A stretch of DNA of 64,000 bases from an uncultured Bacteroidales bacterium (lineage in GTDB: Bacteria; Bacteroidota; Bacteroidia; Bacteroidales; Bacteroidaceae). The position numbers were made by a program, and so were the translations under genes. Under the pieces are notes generated by a model. The model was not told the DNA's origin, did not search any database, and was given only the letters and a program-made list of their open reading frames with translations. How positions within the stretch are numbered: the stretch's first letter is position 1; each line of letters opens with the position of its first letter. Location of the stretch: assembly GCA_902802265.1 (NCBI GenBank), contig CADCLN010000011.1, positions 1-64,000 of the forward strand, read 5' to 3'. Positions 33,757 through 42,288 of this stretch are shown piece after piece.

Positions 33757-34640
33757 ACGGCACGGATGGTTTTGTAGCTCAGCTGACAGGCATCTTCGTC
33801 GGGCAGACACTCCAGCAGGAATGTGGGTGTGGTCTGCATGATGGCCGACACCGCGTCGCAAGTGCCCATATAGTTGCTTTTATCCCATTTCATCACACTG
33901 CACGAGGGCAGCAGGGAGGCAAAGGATTCAACTACGCTCTGCCGACGAATCTTGTTGTAGGGTGCCTGTTTCAACTGCAGAAACGCACCAATCGGAGCCT
34001 CCACATTGCGGTAGCAGGGTGTCTTTCCGCTCCAGGGCGAACCATAGACACGCACCACCCCATCAGGACAGCAGCGCACCACAGGGTTGTCGTCGTTCAT
34101 CAGGTCTGTGCCAGGAATGTGTTTCAGCCACAAACCGGTGTGAGTGCTTTTGCCCGTTCCGCTCACTCCGAGGCAGAGGTAGCCGTAACCATCCTTGCGC
34201 ACCACGGAAGCGTGCATCAGCAGGGTGTTGTGCTGTGAACCCGAAAAGGCGTACACCATCATCAGCGCATTGTTCAAGCCGAAGTTGCGCATATTATAAT
34301 TGCCATTCAGACAGACTTTTGCCTGAGTGAAGTCGGCGGTCACTTCGAGCAGACAGCATTGCCTGCCGTCCATGTCGGAGACCAGTATCTGGTAGCTGCC
34401 GTCGTCCGAGCGATAGACTCCGTGGTTGTTTCCGCCACAGTCGAACTGCCCTATCTCGGTGCCCCTCGACTCTGGCCGCCAGTTGTCGTCAACCGTCAGC
34501 GTGAAGAGCAGTTCAGCGGTGTCGGGCTGTTCCAAACGGAATGGTTCACTCGACGGAAGCAGTTCTGCCGAGTTCTTGTCATCTGCAAAACAGATGCAGT
34601 ATGTATGTCCGCCTACGCGGTAGTAATACTTTTTTTCCAT
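33753..34640 (-). CDS. HprK/PEPCK-like serine kinase domain protein
   Basis: 295 residues. The C-terminal half has the HprK/P-type ATP-binding loop CLGVSGTGKSTHTGLW (about 158), preceded by MHASVVRKDGYGYL, then LMNDDNPVV (about 182, metal binding) and YGSPWSGKTPCY (about 203). The N-terminal half (about 1-130) is a beta-rich domain with WRPESRGTEIG, not recognised. HprK-like proteins next to PqqD-like ones occur in peptide-modification clusters, where they may phosphorylate peptides. It starts 3 bp after the C11 protease gene stop and overlaps the S26-like gene by 4 nt, so this is one tightly coupled unit. Confidence 0.8.
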   Translation of the reverse strand: MEKKYYYRVGGHTYCICFADDKNSAELLPSSEPFRLEQPDTAELLFTLTVDDNWRPESRGTEIGQFDCGGNNHGVYRSDDGSYQILVSDMDGRQCCLLEVTADFTQAKVCLNGNYNMRNFGLNNALMMVYAFSGSQHNTLLMHASVVRKDGYGYLCLGVSGTGKSTHTGLWLKHIPGTDLMNDDNPVVRCCPDGVVRVYGSPWSGKTPCYRNVEAPIGAFLQLKQAPYNKIRRQSVVESFASLLPSCSVMKWDKSNYMGTCDAVSAIMQTTPTFLLECLPDEDACQLSYKTIRAV

Positions 34641-34643
34641 CTT

Positions 34644-35978
34644 TTATTCTACTTTGGGTTCGCCCCACACGGTGCGTGCCCAGTCGGTTTCGTAGTATGC
34701 CGGTGCAAACCATTTTTCTCTGCCGGCATATTTATACAAAGGTATGTGCATGGAGATGCCGCTGTATTGGTCGGCATCCACACGGTTTTGGGAGCTACGG
34801 TTGAACGCTGAATACCAGCGGTCGGTATGCGCCTGTGCCACAAACAGTTTCTGGAACTCGGCGTGCCACAAGAAATACTCCGTTTCGGTGAGCACAGCCC
34901 GCATCACACCCTGCATGTCGTAGAAGTCGGGATAGTTGTACATGAAGTAGCTGTCCCACCAGAAGTAGTTGAGCACAGAGGAGTAGTCCAGGTTTATCAG
35001 GTCTTCCTTGTGGGGCTGGATGTAGGTCTTGCAGACTTGTGCAACGCGCTCCAGCTGATGACAGTCCACCGCTGAGAGCAGCACACCGTAGAGGTTGTCG
35101 TCGCGGTAACATTCGTAGTACGTCTCCACAATGCCCTCCACGCAGGCACTATCCTGAAACATGGGCTTCAGCAGGGTGTGGTAAGGTGCTCCTGGTCCAG
35201 GGATTTCGGCAGGAGAAGCCACTATGTATCGCGCACAGTTGCGCAGCTGATAGGCGGTCTCTATGTTCTGCATGAAGCAGGCGTCGAACATGAGGAAGTC
35301 GATGTTGCCAAACTGCAAGAGCACGTCACGAAGCTCGTTGATAGACATCTGGCCTCCATAATCGGTCGTGTTGTTATGCCCGTTGTCGTAGCCAAAAGAT
35401 CGTTGCTTGGCTCCCCACGCCGAGTAGCCGCCAACATAGGGATACGGCACAGGCGGAATCCAACCCGATGCGTGCGACCACAGCACCAGTCCGTAGCTCT
35501 CCGAGGGATAGTGCTGCTTGACATAATCCAGCACTTCGCTCATCACTTCGGGCGAACAGGAGTTCAGGTCCGTCTCGTAAGTGACCACAGGTTTAAGGCT
35601 GTCAATGGGTGTATCCTTGCAGTAATAGGTCAGGTCGTAAATGCGGGGATTCTGGGTATTGTCCATATAGACAATGAGGTGGTCGTCTTCGCCCATATAC
35701 TTCGTGCCTGCCAACATTTCCCGCAAGTCGCGCCCCGTATAGGTTGCAAGCGAGTTTTCGCCAGCCATGTAAACCACGACGACACGCCCCACCTCTGTGC
35801 CATACGGAGGCTTCGGGGCAGGATCTTCGGGGTCGTCATTCTTGTGGCAAGACACAGCCAGCAAGAGGGCAAACAGCAGGGAGACCAGCGGCACAAACCA
35901 TGTCGATGCCGTCGGGACGTAGGCTGAAAGGTGTTTGCTTGAAATCTTCATACGGTCGGGTTCTATAGCAATCATCAC
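34644..35978 (-). CDS. C11 (clostripain-like) cysteine protease, lipoprotein
   Basis: 444 residues. The signal peptide (from the ATG at 35951, MKISSKHL, or the ATG at 35978 that overlaps the upstream stop) ends in the lipobox AVSC (Cys about 44), so it is an envelope lipoprotein. C11 catalytic residues are seen: His in YGLVLWSHASGW (about 168) and Cys in DFLMFDACFMQNIETAYQ (about 233). VVVVYMAGENSLATY and SINELRDVL are also family features. Clostripain-type proteases cut after basic residues and are self-processed. It is coupled to the secreted coiled-coil gene upstream (ATGA overlap) and the kinase downstream (3 bp). Confidence 0.88.
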   Translation of the reverse strand: MMIAIEPDRMKISSKHLSAYVPTASTWFVPLVSLLFALLLAVSCHKNDDPEDPAPKPPYGTEVGRVVVVYMAGENSLATYTGRDLREMLAGTKYMGEDDHLIVYMDNTQNPRIYDLTYYCKDTPIDSLKPVVTYETDLNSCSPEVMSEVLDYVKQHYPSESYGLVLWSHASGWIPPVPYPYVGGYSAWGAKQRSFGYDNGHNNTTDYGGQMSINELRDVLLQFGNIDFLMFDACFMQNIETAYQLRNCARYIVASPAEIPGPGAPYHTLLKPMFQDSACVEGIVETYYECYRDDNLYGVLLSAVDCHQLERVAQVCKTYIQPHKEDLINLDYSSVLNYFWWDSYFMYNYPDFYDMQGVMRAVLTETEYFLWHAEFQKLFVAQAHTDRWYSAFNRSSQNRVDADQYSGISMHIPLYKYAGREKWFAPAYYETDWARTVWGEPKVE

Positions 35979-36547
35979 TCCGTTGCCGCCTCATCCTTCA
36001 TGAGGTCCAGCGGATGCACAAAGTGGAACTGCTCATTGTTGATGAATGTCAGCGTGGCATCGGTACGGGTGAGGATGTAGTGTTTCACCTTTTCGAGGCG
36101 TTTCTCCAGCTTCTTCCTGTTCTTGTCGAAAAAGATGCTGGTGGTCTGGTGAGTCTTCCCCAGCGTGCCCTCGGTGTATTGGCGCAGCTGAAGGCTGAAG
36201 GACGAGCGGAAAGGCAGGAAGAGCGTTTTCTTCTGCACCTTGATGCTGTCCACCTGACTGATTTCGGTGATGCACACCTCGTCCGTGCCCAAAGTGGTGG
36301 AGGTGCCAAACATATACACACAGCCATCGGTCTTGGTCAGCGCCACGTCTTCACGTCGGCCCTTCTGCTGTTTGGCAGCCTTATCGGCCTCCTTCTTCTC
36401 GGCTCTCGCTTTCTGTTTCTCCAGTCTGGCCTGTTCCTTGGCAGCTTTTTCCTTCTGTTTTTCAGCCAGTGTCGGCTTAGTCTGGGCCTGCGCCATGCAG
36501 GTGGCAGCCATGAAGCAGAGAAGCAGGAGTGTAAGTTTATTCTTCAT
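35975..36547 (-). CDS. Secreted protein with a Lys/Glu/Ala-rich coiled-coil segment
   Basis: 190 residues. Signal peptide about 1-20 (CMAQAQ), then a charged helix of about 50 residues (PTLAEKQKEKAAKEQARLEK and on, ending KAAKQQKGRR), then a beta-type domain (VALTKTDGCVYMFGTSTTL, SIKVQKKTLFLPFRSSFSL, ATLTFINNEQFHFVHP). I do not recognise the family. Start chosen by the signal peptide. Gene stop overlaps the C11 protease start, so the two are made together; it may be its substrate or partner, but this is only context. A GC hairpin separates it from rpoD. Confidence 0.7.
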   Translation of the reverse strand: MKNKLTLLLLCFMAATCMAQAQTKPTLAEKQKEKAAKEQARLEKQKARAEKKEADKAAKQQKGRREDVALTKTDGCVYMFGTSTTLGTDEVCITEISQVDSIKVQKKTLFLPFRSSFSLQLRQYTEGTLGKTHQTTSIFFDKNRKKLEKRLEKVKHYILTRTDATLTFINNEQFHFVHPLDLMKDEAATE

Positions 36548-36588
36548 GCGATGTTTTCAGTAATGAATGTCGTTTAATAAACAGGAAA

Positions 36589-36609
36589 CGGGGGATTCTG
36601 CGTCCCCCG
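36589..36609 (-). terminator. Hairpin after rpoD, probable terminator
   Basis: CGGGGGA (36589-36595) pairs with TCCCCCG (36603-36609); on the minus strand it is followed by TTTCCTGTTTATT, moderately T-rich. It lies between the rpoD stop (36630) and the coiled-coil protein gene (start 36547). Confidence 0.5.
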
Positions 36610-36629
36610 AGTAGATGTCAAAATGCGGC

Positions 36630-37490
36630 TCAGCCCAAATAAGACTTGAGCAGCTTGCTCCGTGAATTGCTGCGTAGGCGGCGTATGGCCTTTTCCTTAA
36701 TCTGACGCACACGTTCACGGGTCAGATTGAAGCGGTCGCCAATTTCCTCCAGCGTTTTCTCCTGCTCGCCAATGCCGAAGAACATGCAGATGATTTCCTT
36801 CTCGCGTGGCGTCAGGGTGTCGAGCGTGCGGTCAATCTCTTTCGACAGCGATTCACCCACCAGCTGGCGGTCGGCCATGGGCGAGTCGTCGTTCACCAGC
36901 ACATCGAGCAGACTGTTGTCCTCGCCCTCCACAAAGGGGGCATCCACACTGATGTGGCGACTGCTCTGCTTCATGGTGTCGGCAACCTTGTCCACCGGCA
37001 GGTCGAGCTGTTCGGCCAGCTCCTCGGCTGAGGGGCGACGCTCGTTTTCCTGTTCAAACTTGGAGAAAGCCTTGCTGATTTTGTTGAGCGAGCCTACTTG
37101 ATTCAGCGGCAGGCGCACAATGCGGCTCTGTTCCGCCAATGCCTGAAGGATGCTCTGACGTATCCACCAGACGGCGTAGCTGATGAACTTGAATCCGCGT
37201 GTCTCGTCGAATTTCTCGGCTGCCTTGATGAGGCCCAGATTTCCCTCGTTGATGAGGTCGGGCAGACTGAGGCCCTGGTTCTGGTACTGTTTTGCTACAG
37301 AAACGACGAAGCGCAGATTAGCTCGGGTCAGCTTCTCAAGCGCACGGCGGTCGCCCTTGCGGATGCGTCCGGCAAGTTCAACCTCCTCTTCCACCGTAAT
37401 CAACTCCTCACGACCGATTTCCTGCAAATACTTGTCGAGCGATGCACTCTCTCGGTTCGTGATACTTTTCGTAATCTTTAATTGTCTCAT
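36630..37490 (-). CDS. rpoD: Primary RNA polymerase sigma factor (sigma-70, Bacteroidales type)
   Basis: 286 residues from [10 protein letters not shown]; a longer frame to 37556 is not supported. It is the housekeeping sigma factor of Bacteroidales, short because it lacks region 1.1. Region 1.2 ([20 protein letters not shown]), region 2 with [33 protein letters not shown] (partly shown) and [13 protein letters not shown], region 3 ([12 protein letters not shown]) and region 4 with [17 protein letters not shown] and [27 protein letters not shown] (partly shown). The sequence recognised by such sigma factors is the TTTG/TAnnTTTG promoter seen repeatedly in this window. A -7-like CAAAGATA (minus strand TATCTTTG) lies 64 bp upstream. 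Confidence 0.97.
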   Translation of the reverse strand: MRQLKITKSITNRESASLDKYLQEIGREELITVEEEVELAGRIRKGDRRALEKLTRANLRFVVSVAKQYQNQGLSLPDLINEGNLGLIKAAEKFDETRGFKFISYAVWWIRQSILQALAEQSRIVRLPLNQVGSLNKISKAFSKFEQENERRPSAEELAEQLDLPVDKVADTMKQSSRHISVDAPFVEGEDNSLLDVLVNDDSPMADRQLVGESLSKEIDRTLDTLTPREKEIICMFFGIGEQEKTLEEIGDRFNLTRERVRQIKEKAIRRLRSNSRSKLLKSYLG

Positions 37491-37553
37491 ACAAAAAGAT
37501 AATGAATAACTTCTCGGCGTGCAGGCGTAAGGACACACTACACGCTTTCCGTG

Positions 37554-37561
37554 CAAAGATA
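37554..37561 (-). promoter_or_regulatory. Possible -7 promoter element for rpoD
   Basis: Reads TATCTTTG on the minus strand, a TAnnTTTG match, 64 bp before the rpoD start. No TTTG at 19-21 bp upstream, so only partly supported. Confidence 0.45.
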
Positions 37562-37677
37562 CAGTTTTTTTCTTGCACTTGTATTCAGAAACGCTGTTTT
37601 TTAAGGATTATTATATAAAGTATCGGAGAAAATCGAAAAAAACACACATTTTTGCCCCACAGCAATGACTTTTCAGC

Positions 37678-37816
37678 GGGAAAGTTCTCCCACTGCCGTG
37701 GCACTGCATTGCTGCTGCCGTGGCACTGCATTGCTACCGCAGTGGCATAACTGTGCTACTCAGGTGGCATAACTGTGCGACGGCAGCAGGAGAACTGTGC
37801 TACCGAAGTGGGAAAG
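37678..37816. repeat. Intergenic array of 13-nt palindromic words, 22-nt period (locus 3)
   Basis: The words are mostly in the opposite orientation from locus 2: GGCACTGCATTGC (twice), GGCATAACTGTGC (twice) and GGAGAACTGTGC, with spacers of about 9 nt such as TACCGCAGT. It lies upstream of rpoD. Confidence 0.75.
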
Positions 37817-37834
37817 CGGTGACACAGAGAGGGC

Positions 37835-37867
37835 TTAGTCACCGCTTAGTCACCGCTTAGTCACCGC
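37835..37867. repeat. Three tandem 11-bp repeats (TTAGTCACCGC), iteron-like
   Basis: Exact copies at 37835-37845, 37846-37856 and 37857-37867. The inverted word GCGGTGACA appears just before (37816) and after (37936). The 11-bp period equals one DNA turn, as in iterons of replication origins; no rep gene lies nearby. Confidence 0.75.
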
Positions 37868-38114
37868 ACCTAAAAATTTAATAAAACACAATTTATTATT
37901 TGATAATCTGTATATTATTATTGCTATTCCCATAAGCGGTGACACTGTGACAGTAAAAATAGCAAAAATTGAGGGGTGTAAAAAATAAAATAGTTTTTTT
38001 AGAAAGGAAATAGGATTTCCTCTGTCACTGTGGCACTGTGTCACTTTCTTTCAGCATATATATAGATGTGGCGAACATCATTAGCCTTTAAGTTGGTTGC
38101 CGTGCAAAACAAGT

Positions 38115-38188
38115 CTTTCGCCTGTGCGGAGGTGCTGCAACGGCTCCTTTCTTGAGAGCCGCCGCCTGCACCTCCGCACAAGCGAAAG
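38115..38188 (-). terminator. Long interrupted hairpin downstream of the FISUMP gene
   Basis: CTTTCGC, TGTGCGGAGGTGC and CGGCTC (38115-38146) pair with GAGCCG, GCACCTCCGCACA and GCGAAAG (38156-38188), 26 base pairs in all with small internal loops. It is 60 bp after the stop of the 800-residue protein; terminator or dispersed repeat. Confidence 0.55.
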
Positions 38189-38247
38189 GCTTTGGGGGGT
38201 TGCGCGTCCTTGCCCGTGGAGGGAAGGGATGCACTAATATCTTGGAG

Positions 38248-40650
38248 CTACGGGCAGACAGCACGCACAGATTGACCGATGATGCGGCTGCCGTTGCTCC
38301 AGTTCGTGCCGCGCGAATTGAAGCGCAGGAGGCAGGCGTTGTTGTCGTCGTCCGGGTAGAGCGGACTCGACCAGTAGTCGCCGACGTTGCCCGGATTGAC
38401 GAAACTGCCTTTCCAGCGGCTGCCCGCGGCAGGCAGGAAGATGGAGTTGCCATTCGGACCTGTCACTTTCTGGCCGTTCACGCTGTTCTGAGTTGTCCAC
38501 TCCCAGCTACATTTACTTTCAAGTTCTTGTATTTCATCAAAGGTTGGCATACGCCATGCACCACCCCAATTTACATGGGCTGCGTCGTCTTCCAAGTCAA
38601 GAACGGTCTTGTTGTCAACGGTGCCATATTCTGAATCGGTGCAGTACTTGGTCAAGGTTTTTTCTAAGCCATTGTACCATTTATAGGTTGACCAGTCATA
38701 CTCGTCTTTCGGTTCGGTTTCACCCCAGGCAAAGTAGTCTCCATACTCTTCGGGAGCATTGGCACCCACGTTCATGGTTGCCCATTTTACAGAGAGACCC
38801 AGGTCCACATATTCGTGATATTCGTAAGGCTTGGTGACCGTTACCGAGCAAGTGGCCTGTACGCCTGCCACTTCTGCCGTGATGACGGCAGTACCTTCGG
38901 CAATGGCGGTAACAAAACCGTCCGCTACGGTGGCTACACTTTCATTGTTTGAAGTCCAAGTCACGGTTCCTGCATCAACAGGTTCTACCGTGGCTGTCAG
39001 TTGTACTGTTTCTCCCGATTTCAGTGCAAGCGAAGTCTCAGACAAGGAAATCTCAGGCTGGATGGTTGTATTGGGGCAGACAGCACGAACAAAAAGAGCA
39101 TGGCACCGTGTGTGGGCGCTCCACTCCGCACCGCCCGAATCAAAATTCAGGCTGAAAGCAGCATCGACGTAGTCCTGGTGGAGCGTACTCGACCAGTAGT
39201 AGCCGTATCTGTCCACGTAGCCGAGGTTGCTGTCCCAGTGGTAGCCGGCGGCAGGCAGGAAGATGGAGTTGCCATTCGGACCTGTCACCGTCATACCGTT
39301 CACACCATTCTGGGCTGTCCACTCCCAGCTACATTTACTTTCAAGTTCTTTTATTTCATTAAAGGTTGGCATACGCCAGCTGCCGCCCCAATTCGCATGG
39401 GCTGCGTCGTCTTCCAGGTCAAGCGTGGTCTTGTTGTCAACCGTGCCATATTCTGAATCGGTGCAGTATTTGGTCAGGGTATTGTATGAACCATTGCACC
39501 ATTTATAGTTTGACCAGTAATAATAGTGTCTCGGTTCAGTTTCGCCCCAGGCAAAGTAATCACCAGACTCTTCGGGAGCATTTGCGCCCACATTCATGGT
39601 TGCCCACTTTACGCTGAGACCCAGGTCAACGGCTACTTGTTTAGGATTGGGGCAGACAGCACGCACAGAGAACCCATTGTCGCGCACGTAGTAGCTGTAA
39701 AAGTGCCCACCGTCCGAATAGAAGTCCAGGTGGCAGGCGTAGTTTTCGTCTTTCGGGGAGAGCGAACTCGACCAGTATTGGCCGTAGCTGCCCACGCCGC
39801 TGAGATGGTCGCTCCAGTGTTTGCCAGCAGCAGGCAGGAAGATGGAATTGCCATTCGGACCTGTCACCTTGTAACCGTTCACACCGTTCCGAGTTGTCCA
39901 CTCCCAGTGACAATTATCCACGAGTTCTTTTATTTCATCAGGGGTTGGCATACGCCAATTTCCGCCCCAGTTCGCATAGGCAGCGTCGTCCTCCAAGTCA
40001 AGAACGGGTTTATTGTCAACCGTGCCAAAATCTGAATCAGTGCAGTACTTGGTCAGGGTATTTTTCGAACCTTTGCACCACTTGTAGGTTTCCCAGTCAT
40101 AATAGTCTTTCGGTTCAGTTTCGCCCCAGGCAAAGTAGTCTCCATAATCTTCTGGAGCATTTGCGCCGATGTTCATGTTCGCCCACTTGACAGAGAGACC
40201 CAGGTCAACCGCTTGAATACGGGTGTAGGTTCCATACGTTCCTTCATATAGCAGGGACATGGTTTCGTCGGTCAACTCCAGCACCTTCATTTCAGCGACA
40301 AATTTGCCAGAGTCGTAGTATAGCAGAATATGTTTCTGGAAAGGCATGAACTTGTAGGTATAGCCCAGTCCCTCATAAAAGCCGCCAAGGGAACCGTCTT
40401 CATGAAACGTGAGTTGGCCCTTGTCCGACAACCAAGTACCCGCAATGAGACTGTTGTCCACCATGTAGGGGTTAACCGTGGATTTGATGGCTTCCGTCTC
40501 GCCCGTCAAATAGCCGTCAATGAGCAGGGTGACATCATCTACATCCAGATCTCCGTTGTGGTTCAGGTCGCCGTTAATCACTTGCGCACGAACCGTTGTG
40601 GTCAGCACGATGGCTGCAAGCAGCAGCAGAAAACGTTGAAAAGGTTTCAT
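38248..40650 (-). CDS. Secreted protein with dockerin-like repeat, three FISUMP domains and an Ig-like domain
   Basis: 800 residues. Signal peptide about 1-22 (RAQ), then a single dockerin/EF-hand-like repeat, GDLNHNGDLDVDDVTLLIDG (27-46), then a lipocalin-like segment (about 68-143, IAGTWLSDKGQLTFHEDGS). Three copies of the Fibrobacter succinogenes major paralogous (FISUMP) domain follow, each starting VDLGLSVKWA-N-N-GANAPE and containing YGDYFAWGETEPK, WRMPT, GPNGNSIFLPAAG and SVRAVCP. A bacterial Ig-like (Big_2) domain (SLSETSLALKSGETVQLTAT, TWTSNNESVATV) lies between the second and third. Function unknown; such proteins are surface or secreted. Consensus promoter upstream and hairpin downstream. 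Confidence 0.82.
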   Translation of the reverse strand: MKPFQRFLLLLAAIVLTTTVRAQVINGDLNHNGDLDVDDVTLLIDGYLTGETEAIKSTVNPYMVDNSLIAGTWLSDKGQLTFHEDGSLGGFYEGLGYTYKFMPFQKHILLYYDSGKFVAEMKVLELTDETMSLLYEGTYGTYTRIQAVDLGLSVKWANMNIGANAPEDYGDYFAWGETEPKDYYDWETYKWCKGSKNTLTKYCTDSDFGTVDNKPVLDLEDDAAYANWGGNWRMPTPDEIKELVDNCHWEWTTRNGVNGYKVTGPNGNSIFLPAAGKHWSDHLSGVGSYGQYWSSSLSPKDENYACHLDFYSDGGHFYSYYVRDNGFSVRAVCPNPKQVAVDLGLSVKWATMNVGANAPEESGDYFAWGETEPRHYYYWSNYKWCNGSYNTLTKYCTDSEYGTVDNKTTLDLEDDAAHANWGGSWRMPTFNEIKELESKCSWEWTAQNGVNGMTVTGPNGNSIFLPAAGYHWDSNLGYVDRYGYYWSSTLHQDYVDAAFSLNFDSGGAEWSAHTRCHALFVRAVCPNTTIQPEISLSETSLALKSGETVQLTATVEPVDAGTVTWTSNNESVATVADGFVTAIAEGTAVITAEVAGVQATCSVTVTKPYEYHEYVDLGLSVKWATMNVGANAPEEYGDYFAWGETEPKDEYDWSTYKWYNGLEKTLTKYCTDSEYGTVDNKTVLDLEDDAAHVNWGGAWRMPTFDEIQELESKCSWEWTTQNSVNGQKVTGPNGNSIFLPAAGSRWKGSFVNPGNVGDYWSSPLYPDDDNNACLLRFNSRGTNWSNGSRIIGQSVRAVCP

Positions 40651-40681
40651 AATCGTATCGGTTTATAGTATTAAATTGCTG

Positions 40682-40713
40682 CAAAGGTATAACACAGGAA
40701 CGGAAAATGCAAA
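40682..40713 (-). promoter_or_regulatory. Consensus promoter for the 800-residue FISUMP gene
   Basis: On the minus strand TTTG (40713-40710), 20 bp, then TACCTTTG (40689-40682). The same arrangement, including flanking bases, is found upstream of the two paralogues. Confidence 0.75.
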
Positions 40714-40767
40714 TTTATTGGAGAGAAAAAGAACTTTTTTCTTGTATTTAATTAACAGAAACAAAAA

Positions 40768-40819
40768 TTCGTGGCTAATTCATAGTCATTCATGTTTAAT
40801 GAAAAACACGAATTAGCCA
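40768..40819 (-). terminator. Terminator-like hairpin (paralogue copy B)
   Basis: TGGCTAATTC (40772-40781) pairs with GAATTAGCCA (40810-40819); on the minus strand it is followed by ACGAATTTTTG. It lies downstream of the 424-residue gene and upstream of the 800-residue gene promoter. Confidence 0.55.
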
Positions 40820-40829
40820 TAAAATCAAC

Positions 40830-40865
40830 GGCACAGTTCTCCGACCGAAGCGAGAGAACTGTGCC
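40830..40865. repeat. Single-hairpin form of the 13-nt word repeat (locus 4)
   Basis: GGCACAGTTCTC (40830-40841) pairs perfectly with GAGAACTGTGCC (40854-40865). These words are the same as those in the arrays at 5.1, 19.2 and 37.7 kb. Confidence 0.7.
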
Positions 40866-40895
40866 TATGGGGAGGAAGGGATGCACTTCTTGGAG

Positions 40896-42170
40896 CTACG
40901 GGCAGACAGCACGAACAGAATAACCGTCCTCGCGCCCGTAGGGACCCATGCTGGGATTGCTCGAAGTGAAGTGAATTATCACCACGGCTACCGGACGGCT
41001 GAGCGAACTTGACAAATAGAAACCAGCGACACCCGCACTGCCAAGGGTGTTTTCCCAGCGATACCCTGCAGCAGGCAGAAAGATGGAGTTGCCATTCGGA
41101 CCTGTCACCTTCTGGCCTTTCACACCATTCCGAGTTGTCCACTCCCAACTACAATTATCCAAGAGTTCTTTTATTTCATCAAGGGTTGGCATACGCCATA
41201 TACCGCCCCAGTTTGCATGTGCTGCATCGTCAGACAGTTCAAGGGTGGTCTTGTTGTCAACGGTGCCGTAATCTGAATCAATGCAGTACTTGGTTTGGGT
41301 ATTTTTCGAGCCGTTGCACCATTTATAGGTTGACCAATCATAATAGTCTTTCGGTTCGGTTTCGCCACAGGCAAAGTAGTCTCCATACTCTTCAGGAGTC
41401 TTTGCGCCGATGTTCATCGTTGCCCACTTCACGGAGAGACCCAGGTCCACATAGTCGTAACCACTATTGTTTATCTTGTTGACAGTCACGGCACAGGTAG
41501 CTTTCATACCGCTACCGTCCAACGCCTCACAGGTAATCGTGGCCGTGCCGCCGTGATGTGCAAACACCGTACCATTATAAACCGTTGCAACCCATTTATC
41601 GCTGCTGCTCCAGCTCACACGCTGGTCATCAGCATAAGCTGGATATACCGTTGCCGTCAGTTGAACAGAAGCGTCAGGGTCCATCCACACTGAAGTCTGC
41701 GAAAGCTCGATGTACGAGACATACTCCTTGGGTCGCGTGCGGGTCATAAGATGGCAAGTGCCGTCGGGCCACTTTAATAGCATCGAATCCGCTGTCAGTT
41801 CCAGCACAACATTCTCTTGAACAAAACTGCCATCTGGACCGTACATCAGAATATGCTTCTGGAAAGGCATATACTTGTACGTCAGTCCTTGCAGCATGCC
41901 TCCGAAAGTGCCGTCTGCATTAAAAATGGTGCTATTCGTTTTCGAAGAATACCATGTACCCGCAACGAGGCTGTTGTCCACCATGTAGGGGTTCACGGTG
42001 GGTTTGAGGGATTCCGTCTCGCCCGTCAAATAGCCATCAATGAGCAGGGTGACATCATCCACGTCCAGATCCCCGTTGTGGTTCAGGTCGCCGTTAATCA
42101 CTTGCGCCTGGCTACCAGAGCTCAGCACGATGGCAGCAAGCAGCACAATACTTTTGAATATTGTCTTCAT
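40896..42170 (-). CDS. Secreted FISUMP protein with dockerin-like repeat and Ig-like domain (paralogue 2)
   Basis: 424 residues. Signal peptide (SQAQ), dockerin-like GDLNHNGDLDVDDVTLLIDG at about residue 26, a lipocalin-like segment (about 68-145, TWYSSKTNSTIFNADGTFGG), an Ig-like domain (about 150-235, SQTSVWMDPDASVQLTATVY) and one FISUMP domain (about 240-424). The 5' third is almost identical in DNA sequence to that of the gene upstream, showing recent duplication. Same promoter spacing as its paralogues. The cytosine-rich CGETEPK reads FACGETEPK where the other copies have FAWGETEPK. Confidence 0.8.
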   Translation of the reverse strand: MKTIFKSIVLLAAIVLSSGSQAQVINGDLNHNGDLDVDDVTLLIDGYLTGETESLKPTVNPYMVDNSLVAGTWYSSKTNSTIFNADGTFGGMLQGLTYKYMPFQKHILMYGPDGSFVQENVVLELTADSMLLKWPDGTCHLMTRTRPKEYVSYIELSQTSVWMDPDASVQLTATVYPAYADDQRVSWSSSDKWVATVYNGTVFAHHGGTATITCEALDGSGMKATCAVTVNKINNSGYDYVDLGLSVKWATMNIGAKTPEEYGDYFACGETEPKDYYDWSTYKWCNGSKNTQTKYCIDSDYGTVDNKTTLELSDDAAHANWGGIWRMPTLDEIKELLDNCSWEWTTRNGVKGQKVTGPNGNSIFLPAAGYRWENTLGSAGVAGFYLSSSLSRPVAVVIIHFTSSNPSMGPYGREDGYSVRAVCP

Positions 42171-42202
42171 AAAAAAGATGTTTTTAATGGTTAAACTAAC
42201 CG

Positions 42203-42234
42203 CAAAGGTAGAACAAATGGAGAATTATTGCAAA
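42203..42234 (-). promoter_or_regulatory. Consensus promoter for FISUMP paralogue 2
   Basis: Minus strand TTTG (42234-42231), 20-bp spacer, TACCTTTG (42210-42203). Start codon 33 bp downstream. Confidence 0.75.
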
Positions 42235-42288
42235 TTTATAGAAAAGAAAAATCCCTTTTCCCAAAGAAAATGCAGACAGAAACAAAAA

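Larger units (their letters stand above)
37562..38247. other. Gene-free region with word array, iteron-like repeats and a long hairpin
   Basis: No supported gene in about 690 bp upstream of rpoD. It contains the 22-nt word array (37678-37816), three tandem copies of TTAGTCACCGC (37835-37867) with inverted GCGGTGACA at 37816 and 37936, an AT-rich stretch (37868-38030), a run of GTCACTGTG-type words (about 38018-38045) and a long hairpin (38115-38188). A 64-residue open frame at 37850-38044 on the minus strand has no support. Confidence 0.6.

Noticed and set aside
37850..38044. 64-residue minus-strand frame upstream of rpoD
   Set aside because: AT-rich, ends in the iteron repeats, no support beyond an open frame.
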